Shown here: piece by piece, positions 1 through 5,619 of the stretch | Position numbering within the stretch: position 1 is the stretch's first letter | Layout of the letters: every line of letters begins with the position of its first letter | The notes under the pieces: generated by a model | Seen by the model: the letters and a program-made list of their open reading frames with translations, nothing else | Told to the model about the DNA's origin: nothing | Database searches by the model: none | DNA from: Rubritepida sp. | GTDB lineage: Bacteria; Pseudomonadota; Alphaproteobacteria; Acetobacterales; Acetobacteraceae | DNA length: 9,187 nucleotides | Reading direction: 5' to 3' | NCBI GenBank assembly: GCA_028291485.1 | Contig: JAQGHZ010000163.1 | Span: 1 to 9,187, forward strand | Position numbers and translations under genes: made by a program

Positions 1-966
1 TCGGCCGCCTCGGCGATCCTGGAGACCGTCCACGCCGAGGGCTGCAACGGCGCCGCCTGCCACGCGCAGATGTACATCATGGGCACGATCCTGAAGCACG
101 GCTCGCCCGAGCAGAAGCAGCGCTACCTCCCCGGCATCGCCGAGGGCACGCTGCGCCTGCAGGCCTTCGGCGTCACCGAGCCTACCAGCGGCACCGACAC
201 CACGGCGCTGCGCACCACGGCCGTGCGCCAGGGCGACAAGTACATCGTGAACGGCCAGAAGATCTGGACCAGCCGGGCCGAGCACTCCGACCTCATGCTG
301 CTGCTGGCCCGCACCACGCCGAAGGATCAGGTCGACAAGAAGACCGAGGGGCTCTCGACCTTCATCGTGGACATGCGCGCGGCACTGGGGAACGGCCTCA
401 CCATCCGGCCGATCCGCACGATGATGAACCACAATTCCTGCGAGGTCTTCTTCGACAACATGGAGGTTCCGGCGGAGAACCTTGTGGGCGTCGAGGGCAA
501 GGGTTTCCGCTACATCCTGGACGGCATGAACGCCGAGCGCCTGCTGATCGCCTCAGAGAGCATCGGCGACGCCAAGTGGTTCACGCAGAAATCGGTCGCC
601 TATGCCAAGGAGCGCGTGCTCTTCGGCCGGCCGATCGGCCAGAACCAGGGCGTGCAGTTCCCCATCGCCAAGGCCTACGCCCAGATGCGCGCGGCCGAGG
701 CCCTGCTGCACAAGGGCCTGGAGAAGTTCGAGGCCGGACTGCCCTGCGGCGAGGAGGCGAACACCGGAAAGATGCTCGCCGCCGACGCGGCCTGGGCCGC
801 AGCCGAGGCCTGCGTGCAGACCCATGGCGGCTTCGGCTTCGCCGAGGAGTACGACGTGGAGCGCAAGTTCCGCGAGGCGCGGCTCTACCAGGTGGCGCCG
901 ATCAGCACGAACCTGATCCTCAGCTATCTCGGCGAGCACGTGCTCGGCATGCCGCGCAGCTACTGA
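1..966 (+). CDS. Acyl-CoA dehydrogenase family protein, 5'-truncated
   Basis: This is the C-terminal 321 codons of an FAD-dependent acyl-CoA dehydrogenase, which oxidises an acyl-CoA thioester to the 2,3-enoyl-CoA and passes electrons to ETF. The frame is open from base 1, so the start lies outside the window. Numbering from the first visible codon, the family signature AFGVTEPTSGTD is at about 55-66, the flavin-binding IWTSRAEHSD at about 88, and the C-terminal QTHGGFGFAEEYDVERKFRE at about 273-292. The usual catalytic Glu in the C-terminal YEGT segment is absent: the equivalent stretch reads LYQVAPIST. A Glu in NAERLLIA (codon 535-537) matches the position used by isovaleryl-CoA and long-chain acyl-CoA dehydrogenases. 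The acyl substrate cannot be told from sequence. A promoter-like site begins 9 nt after the stop, so the next gene probably has its own transcript. The family call is secure. Confidence 0.95.
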   Translation, partial: SAASAILETVHAEGCNGAACHAQMYIMGTILKHGSPEQKQRYLPGIAEGTLRLQAFGVTEPTSGTDTTALRTTAVRQGDKYIVNGQKIWTSRAEHSDLMLLLARTTPKDQVDKKTEGLSTFIVDMRAALGNGLTIRPIRTMMNHNSCEVFFDNMEVPAENLVGVEGKGFRYILDGMNAERLLIASESIGDAKWFTQKSVAYAKERVLFGRPIGQNQGVQFPIAKAYAQMRAAEALLHKGLEKFEAGLPCGEEANTGKMLAADAAWAAAEACVQTHGGFGFAEEYDVERKFREARLYQVAPISTNLILSYLGEHVLGMPRSY

Positions 967-974
967 AACAGGCC

Positions 975-1005
975 TTGACCTTCCCATAGGGTGAAACCCC
1001 ATCTC
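975..1005 (+). promoter_or_regulatory. Candidate MerR/CueR-type promoter and operator for the DUF305 gene
   Basis: TTGACC (975-980) serves as a -35 box and runs into TTCCC, giving TTGACCTTCCC. This matches the -35 and left operator arm of the E. coli copA promoter bound by CueR. A spacer of 19 bp (981-999) leads to a weak -10, CATCTC (1000-1005). Overlong 19-20 bp spacers are a hallmark of promoters activated by MerR-family regulators through DNA distortion. The right arm is poor: TGAAACC (992-998) where GGAAGGT would be ideal, only 3 of 7 positions. No merR-type regulator gene is in the window. The position, directly upstream of a putative metal-binding periplasmic protein, supports the call, but the regulator and the metal are inferred. 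Confidence 0.5.
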
Positions 1006-1010
1006 GGGGG

Positions 1011-1044
1011 CGGAACGCGACGGCGGCGATCGCCGCGCGTTCCG
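1011..1044 (+). promoter_or_regulatory. Strong stem-loop in the 5' leader of the DUF305 gene
   Basis: CGGAACGCG (1011-1019) pairs perfectly with CGCGTTCCG (1036-1044). Inside it, CGGCGATCGCCG (1024-1035) is itself a perfect palindrome, so the structure is a long GC-rich hairpin with a 4-nt bulge (1020-1023). If the upstream promoter is used, transcription would begin close to the base of the stem, which could protect the mRNA 5' end. The ribosome-binding site lies 16 nt downstream and is not sequestered. There is no T-tract, so a standard intrinsic terminator for the upstream gene is less likely. The pairing is seen directly; the role is unknown. Confidence 0.5.
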
Positions 1045-1059
1045 ACCGTCAACGAGATG

Positions 1060-1063
1060 AGGA
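1060..1063 (+). promoter_or_regulatory. Ribosome-binding site that selects the 1072 start
   Basis: AGGA lies 8 nt before ATG 1072. It overlaps the in-frame ATG at 1057, which therefore cannot use it. An in-frame GTG at 991 falls inside the promoter spacer. The 1072 start also gives a clean signal peptide at the very N-terminus. Confidence 0.6.
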
Positions 1064-1071
1064 CCGCCGCG

Positions 1072-1959
1072 ATGCCCCACACGCCCAAGCTTCTGGCCGC
1101 CACTCTCGCCCTCGCGATCGGCGCGAGCCCGGCCTTTGCCGCCGTCGAGGAGGCCTATCAGCCCGGCGAGGCGGCCATCACCAGCACCTGGTTCGCGCTC
1201 CGCTCCGAGACGGCGCAGCGCGCGGACCGCGACTATGTCGCCGGCATGCTGCCGCACCACGCGGGCGCGCTCAGCATGAGCCGCGATTACCTGGCCGATC
1301 CCGGCCGCAGCAGCCCGCTGCTGGAGGCGCTGGCGCGCGCCATCGTCACCAACCAGAGCTTCGAGATCGGCGTCCTGGACGCCGTGGCGCAGAACCTCGA
1401 CGCGGCGCCGATGCGGCTGCCCTTCGGCGTGGTGCTGCAGCCGGTCGCGACCGAGGGCCTGACCCAGTCGCAGCGCTTCCTCCGCGCGCCCGTGCCCTCG
1501 CCGGCCGGCTATGCCGTCGGCCCCGTCAGCGCGCGCGACGTGCTCTTCGCCAAGGCCATGGCGATCCACCACGAGGCGGCGGTGCAGATGGCGCGTGCCT
1601 ACCACGCCAATCCGGCGGCGAAGAACGGCTTCCTCGGGCTGATGAACGTCGACATCGTGACCGACCAGACGCAGGAGATCGCGCTGATGCAGATGGTCGT
1701 GGATGCCCATGCCGGCGACGCCGACGCCATCGTGCCGGACCGGTCGATGATCCACGGCATGGAGGGCATGAACCATGGGGCGCACGCCGGCGCCGGCCCC
1801 GTCACGCCCGTAGCAATGCCCGCTGGGGTGCCGGCGGCCGAGCCGCTGCCCGTCGCGCCGTCACCCATCCGCGCCCGGCCGCGCCGTCCGGCCCCGGCCG
1901 CCGCGAACGCGCCGATGCCGGCGGGCGACCCGGACGGGCACGCCAACCACCCTCGCTGA
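1072..1959 (+). CDS. Secreted double-DUF305 protein, putative periplasmic metal-binding protein
   Basis: The 295-aa product has a typical Sec signal peptide: a short basic N-terminus with Lys6, the hydrophobic core LLAATLALAIGA, and a cleavage site after SPAFA (residue 23). Two DUF305 ferritin-like helical units follow. The first contains DYVAGMLPHHAGALSMSRDY (55-74) and the second FAKAMAIHHEAAVQMARAYH (159-178). Each carries the family His-His pair (62-63 and 166-167) and a later acidic or Gln-rich helix. Residues 226-240 are rich in Met and His (MIHGMEGMNHGAHAG), and the last 50 residues are Pro/Ala-rich with further His near the end, probably unstructured. DUF305 proteins such as Synechocystis CopM bind copper, and a CueR-like site sits upstream, so periplasmic copper binding is the likeliest role, though not proven. 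It is apparently monocistronic, with a convergent gene downstream. Confidence 0.88.
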   Translation: MPHTPKLLAATLALAIGASPAFAAVEEAYQPGEAAITSTWFALRSETAQRADRDYVAGMLPHHAGALSMSRDYLADPGRSSPLLEALARAIVTNQSFEIGVLDAVAQNLDAAPMRLPFGVVLQPVATEGLTQSQRFLRAPVPSPAGYAVGPVSARDVLFAKAMAIHHEAAVQMARAYHANPAAKNGFLGLMNVDIVTDQTQEIALMQMVVDAHAGDADAIVPDRSMIHGMEGMNHGAHAGAGPVTPVAMPAGVPAAEPLPVAPSPIRARPRRPAPAAANAPMPAGDPDGHANHPR

Positions 1960-2000
1960 GGCCGGCATCACTGAGACCGGCATCACTGGAGCCCGCATGA
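1956..2000 (+). repeat. Three tandem 15-bp repeats across the DUF305 stop codon
   Basis: The units are CTGAGGCCGGCATCA (1956-1970), CTGAGACCGGCATCA (1971-1985) and CTGGAGCCCGCATGA (1986-2000). The first two differ at one base and the third is more diverged. The first unit contains the gene's TGA (1957-1959). The period is a multiple of three, and no clear hairpin is formed. It looks like slippage duplication of the gene end. Confidence 0.85.
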
Positions 2001-2171
2001 CCCTTGCGCCCACGCGCCGCATTGAAAGCCCGTGGGAATCGCCAGGAAACTTCCTGCCACCCTTGGCGCGGATCAGCGCGCCGCGCTCGAAGGCGTCGAT
2101 GACGACCTCTCCAGACCAAGCTCGTAAATGTCACTGCCGGCGCGATTGGCGGTAAAGGAAGGACGGCGCGC
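2001..2171. other. Intergenic region between convergent genes, no gene recognised
   Basis: Together with the repeat above this makes a gap of about 210 bases. A 52-codon + strand frame runs from ATG 1997 to TAA 2155, with GGAG 5 nt upstream, but its product is Arg/Pro/Ser-rich and resembles nothing I know. On the - strand, a frame over about 2010-2109 reads VVIDAFERGALIRAKGG, which looks more protein-like but has an in-frame stop shortly before it and no start. It may be a gene relic. A short hairpin, CAGGAA/TTCCTG (2043-2056), has a tiny loop and no T-tract, so no terminator can be claimed for either neighbour. Confidence 0.4.
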
Positions 2172-3038
2172 CTAAGCCACCCGCTCCGTCTCCGGCTCCA
2201 GGTCCACATTCACCTCCAGCCGATGCGCGCCACCGCCCAGCAGCACGCCCCGCACCGGCGAGATGTCGGAAAAATCGCGCCCCCAGGCCAACACCACATG
2301 CTCGTCGCGCACCACGATCCCGTTGGTGGGATCCAGCTGCACCCATTCGTCGCCGGTCCAGGCCGAGACCCACGCATGCGACTGGTCCGCCCCGCGCCGT
2401 CGGGCCTGCCCCGCAGGCGGCCGTGTGCGGACATAGCCAGAGACGTATCGCGCCGGCAGTCCCAGGCCGCGAAGGCCGGCCAGCATGAGCTGCGAAAAAT
2501 CCTGGCAGACGCCGCGCCGCATCCGCAGCACCTCGGCGATCGGCGTGGTGATGCTGGTCACGCCCGCCTGGAAGGTGAAGTCCCGCCGCATGCGGGCATT
2601 GAAGTCGAGCAGCCCCTCCAGCACCGGCCGCCCGGGCGGGAAGCTGGTCGAGGCATAGGCGGTGGCATCGGCGAGCAGCGGCACATAGAGCGTCGGCAGC
2701 AGGAAATCCGCCGTCTCGGCGCCTGCGCCGGCAGCGGCGATGGCCTCCCAGTTCCGGGTGCGCGCGGCGGGCGGCGGCTCGGGGAAATCCACCTCGACGA
2801 GGGATTCCGCCGTCACCTCGAAGGCCGTGTGCGGCGCCACCAGGAAGAGCCGCGTGGCGGCGTTGCCGAAATGGTCGTGGGTCTCGGTGTGGTGATCCGG
2901 CGCCGGCAGGCAGGTGAGCCGCGCCGAGAGCACGCGCTGCCCGGGCAGGGTCCGCGGCTTGAGGTGCAGCAGGTGGGAGGCGAGGTCCACCGTGCGCGCA
3001 TAGTCGTAGGCCGTCCGATGGCGGAGGCTGTAGATCAT
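2172..3038 (-). CDS. Transglutaminase-like cysteine peptidase/transferase family protein
   Basis: The 288-aa product has the two-part layout of bacterial transglutaminase-like proteins: an N-terminal beta domain (MIYSLRHRTAYDYARTVDLA, 1-20, through about 90) and a papain-fold core at about 125-245. The catalytic triad is intact: Cys178 in RRGVCQDFSQ, His221 in QSHAW and Asp236 in QLDPTNG. Such enzymes cleave or transfer amide bonds through a thioester. There is no signal peptide, so it is probably cytoplasmic. It is the last gene of the three-gene - strand block, 115 nt after the ATP-grasp/Alpha-E gene. The ATG at 3038 is chosen because it gives the family's usual N-terminus, although it has no good Shine-Dalgarno. 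A TTG at 3074 would add 12 residues without family similarity. The family is certain; the substrate is unknown, presumably a product of the neighbouring ligases. Confidence 0.92.
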   Translation of the reverse strand: MIYSLRHRTAYDYARTVDLASHLLHLKPRTLPGQRVLSARLTCLPAPDHHTETHDHFGNAATRLFLVAPHTAFEVTAESLVEVDFPEPPPAARTRNWEAIAAAGAGAETADFLLPTLYVPLLADATAYASTSFPPGRPVLEGLLDFNARMRRDFTFQAGVTSITTPIAEVLRMRRGVCQDFSQLMLAGLRGLGLPARYVSGYVRTRPPAGQARRRGADQSHAWVSAWTGDEWVQLDPTNGIVVRDEHVVLAWGRDFSDISPVRGVLLGGGAHRLEVNVDLEPETERVA

Positions 3039-3130
3039 GCGGAGACTGGAAGCGGGCGAGTCATCCCCCCACAATGCCGGATGAGCGGCGGCCCGGCTAT
3101 CACGGAACGATAAAGCTCTCTCTCAGGCCT

Positions 3131-3162
3131 CCCCCTCTTAGGCTTCCCCCCTCTTAGGCTTC
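3131..3162 (-). repeat. Two perfect tandem 16-bp repeats across the ATP-grasp/Alpha-E stop codon
   Basis: On the - strand GAAGCCTAAGAGGGGG occurs twice without interruption (3147-3162, then 3131-3146). A degenerate third copy, AGGCCTGAGAG, follows at about 3120-3130. The first copy contains the last codons and the TAA stop (3154-3156) of the upstream gene. The purine-rich GAGGGGG runs resemble ribosome-binding sequence but lie far (over 90 nt) from the next start. This looks like a local slippage duplication. Confidence 0.85.
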
Positions 3163-5619
3163 GATGACCGCCGCCTCGCCCGTGTCCACGCCGACGGCGC
3201 GGGCCGCGGGCAGCAGGGCGAAGTAGCGGCGGGCCACGACGTTGGAAAGCTCGCCGATCTCCGCCGCCATCTCCCTCAACAGGGACGGCAGGAGGCGGGT
3301 GGCCTCCATCGCCTGGTTCGGGGCGGCGAGCAGCATGGCCGTCACCCCCTCGGCCTGGGCCAGCAGGCGCTCGGCGTCGTGGGCCGGACCGTCCTCCTCG
3401 GCGAAGCCCGCGACCTCGGCCAGCGTGGCGCGGATGGCCTTGAGCTGGAAGGCCAGCCCGCGCGGGTTGGAAGGATCGGCGAGCACCAGATCCAGCGCGG
3501 GTGCCGGCTGCAGGACGGCCAGGTAGCGGCTGCGATAGGTGATGACGCTGTCGCAGAGCTCCAGCACCAGCCGCAGCCCGGCCTCGATACGGGCGGGCGG
3601 GGTGTCGAGCGCCACGGCGACTTCGGCGGCCACGGCCTGGGCGCGCTCGATGCGCCGGCCAAGCTCCAGGAAGAGCCGCGCGCCGCCGCGCACCATGTTC
3701 TCGGAGGCGATGCCGGCGACCGCATTCGCGAAGCGCAGCGACGGCAGCAGCGCGCGGGCGAGGTCGGGCAGCCCGGCCGGCGGTTCCTCCAGCGCCTCCA
3801 GCGCCTCCTCCGCCGCGCGCAGGGTCTGCTTGAAGGTCGCGTGCATGTCGGCCGTCAGCCGGTCGCGCACGGATTCCACGAGGCTGCCGATGCGGCCCTG
3901 CAGCCGTCGCACGGCGGGACTGGCCGTGAGCTCCAGCGCGCTGGCCAGCGCCGTGAGGCTGCCCGCGCTGGGGCGCGCCTCCTTGTCGATGAGCCCCGCC
4001 TCGCAGAGGCAGGTGGCCAGGGTGGAAAGCTCCGCCAGCTCGCGCGGCAACACGGCGCCGCGGCGCAGGCGCGCGATGGCGGCGCGCATCAGCCGGGCCG
4101 CGCGGTCCAGCCGCTCCACGTAGCGGCCGAGCCAGAAGAGGTTGTCCGCCACGCGTGAGGGAATGGCGCCGGAGGCGCGACTGATGGCGATGGGCGGGCC
4201 GCTCTGCGCCGCCGGGCCGATCATGGCCTCGGAGGGGTCGGCCGGCACCCAGACGTCCTTGCACCAGCCGCCCCCAGGCAGCCGCCCGGTGAGCGCGGCG
4301 CCTGCCTTCGCGACGCGCGCGATGCCGCCCGGGAGCACGTGCCACTGGAGCCCGTTCGAGACGGCGTAGAGGCGCAGCACGAAGGGCGTCGGCGTCAGCA
4401 CCGATCCCACCAGGGAGGGCGCGACCGGCAGCAGCGGCAGCGCCGTCGCCGCCAGGCCGGCGGGCGGCGGGTTGAAGGGCGGGGTCGGCACCTCGGAGGC
4501 CGCCCCCTGCCCTGCCGGGCGGAAGCTCCAGGCCGCGTAGCCCTCGGGCAGCGGCGGCACGGGCGCGCCCGGCGGCAGCCAGTGCGTCGGCAGCGAGGGC
4601 AGCATGAGGGTCTCGCCCAGCACCTGCGGGCAGAGAGCTTCGAGGAAGGCGGCCAGCGCCGGCGCCTCGCCCAGCCCCGCGCCGGGCGCGTTCAGCAGCG
4701 TCAGCGCGCCATGGCGCACCGCGTCCAGGATGCCCGGGACGCCGCCGGCCGCATGGACCTCGGGCTGGTCCAGCGGGTCGAGGGTCGCGGCGTCCACGCG
4801 CGAGAGCACCACATCCACCGGCTGCAGCCCGGCCAGCGTCTTCAGGAAGAGCGCCCCGCCGCGCATGGTGAGGTCGCCGGTCTCGACCAGGGCGCAGCCC
4901 AGCTCGCGCGAGAGCACCACGTGCTCGAACCAATGCGGATCCTTGGTGCCGGGCGAGAGCAGCGCGATGGCGGGGTCGCGGGGGCCGTGCGGCGCGAGGC
5001 GGATCAGCGCCTCCTGCCAGAGCTCGAAGAAGGACGAGATGCTGCGCGGCTGCGCGGCGCCGAGGGCTTCGGCCATGGCCGCGCTGTGCAGCCGCCGGTT
5101 CTCGAGCAGTTGTCCCAGGCCGGAGCAGAGGCTGGTCCGGTCCTGCAGCACGGCCCAGCTGCCATCGGGCTTTCGCAGCAGGTCCGCGGCGTAGAGGTGC
5201 AGCATGGGCCGGCGCGGCAGCCCGCTGCTGCGGCGCACGGTGCGCAGGAAGGCGGGGCTGCCGAAGATCAGCGGCGCGGGGATATGCCCGCCGGCCAGCA
5301 ACTCCTGCGGGCCGTAGAGGTCGGCGAGGACGGCGTCCAGCAGCCGTGCGCGCTGGGCCATGCCGGCAGCCAGCGCCTCGAACTCCTCGCCCATGATCGG
5401 CAGCGGCACGGGATCGAGCTTCCACAGCTCGCCCGCGGCGCCGGGCAACAGCGAGGCCACGCCGTCATCGGCCATGGCGCGCGAGAGCCGCTCGCCGCGC
5501 TCGGCCAGAGCCGGGCGGCCGAGGCTGCCGATGATGCCCATGAGGGCACGCCAATGGCCGCGGATGCGGCCGGCGCCGGAGACCATCTCGTCGGGACCGC
5601 CGGCGAGGAGGTCAGTCAT
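3154..5619 (-). CDS. Circularly permuted ATP-grasp / Alpha-E domain fusion protein
   Basis: The 821-aa product joins two families that are separate genes in many bacteria. Residues about 20-480 form a circularly permuted ATP-grasp domain (DUF404/DUF407 type). Landmarks are LYAADLLRKPDGSWAVLQDR (142-161), SGLGQLLENR (166-175), LLSPGTKDPHWFEH (220-233), TGDLTMRGGALFLKTL (247-262) and VLGETLMLPSLPTHW (333-347). Residues about 485-800 form the all-helical Alpha-E (DUF403) domain, starting SRVADNLFWLGRYVERLDRA (488-507). ATP-grasp enzymes form amide bonds via an acyl-phosphate. The Alpha-E role is unknown but always tied to these ligases. There is no signal or membrane segment. ATG 5619 is chosen because the preceding 48 codons lack family similarity and the start overlaps the upstream stop by 8 nt (5612-5619), which suggests translational coupling. 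The substrate is unknown. Low-complexity Pro/Ala linkers lie around 347-400. Confidence 0.93.
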   Translation of the reverse strand: MTDLLAGGPDEMVSGAGRIRGHWRALMGIIGSLGRPALAERGERLSRAMADDGVASLLPGAAGELWKLDPVPLPIMGEEFEALAAGMAQRARLLDAVLADLYGPQELLAGGHIPAPLIFGSPAFLRTVRRSSGLPRRPMLHLYAADLLRKPDGSWAVLQDRTSLCSGLGQLLENRRLHSAAMAEALGAAQPRSISSFFELWQEALIRLAPHGPRDPAIALLSPGTKDPHWFEHVVLSRELGCALVETGDLTMRGGALFLKTLAGLQPVDVVLSRVDAATLDPLDQPEVHAAGGVPGILDAVRHGALTLLNAPGAGLGEAPALAAFLEALCPQVLGETLMLPSLPTHWLPPGAPVPPLPEGYAAWSFRPAGQGAASEVPTPPFNPPPAGLAATALPLLPVAPSLVGSVLTPTPFVLRLYAVSNGLQWHVLPGGIARVAKAGAALTGRLPGGGWCKDVWVPADPSEAMIGPAAQSGPPIAISRASGAIPSRVADNLFWLGRYVERLDRAARLMRAAIARLRRGAVLPRELAELSTLATCLCEAGLIDKEARPSAGSLTALASALELTASPAVRRLQGRIGSLVESVRDRLTADMHATFKQTLRAAEEALEALEEPPAGLPDLARALLPSLRFANAVAGIASENMVRGGARLFLELGRRIERAQAVAAEVAVALDTPPARIEAGLRLVLELCDSVITYRSRYLAVLQPAPALDLVLADPSNPRGLAFQLKAIRATLAEVAGFAEEDGPAHDAERLLAQAEGVTAMLLAAPNQAMEATRLLPSLLREMAAEIGELSNVVARRYFALLPAARAVGVDTGEAAVIEA

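Noticed and set aside
991..1071. N-terminal extension of the DUF305 protein from GTG 991 or ATG 1057
   Set aside because: An extension from 991 would bury the signal peptide, start inside the promoter spacer and run through the hairpin; ATG 1057 overlaps the ribosome-binding site of ATG 1072.
553..1785. Open frame on the - strand (about 410 codons) opposite the dehydrogenase and DUF305 genes
   Set aside because: It is His/Arg/Gly-rich with no family signature and covers two unrelated real genes plus their promoter.
2043..2056. Hairpin CAGGAA/TTCCTG as a terminator between the convergent genes
   Set aside because: It has only a 6-bp stem with a 2-nt loop and no T-run on either strand.
3035..5425. 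Open frame on the - strand (about 796 codons) in another frame of the ATP-grasp/Alpha-E gene
   Set aside because: It is extremely rich in Arg, Ala and Gly, while the overlapping frame carries clear ATP-grasp and Alpha-E motifs.
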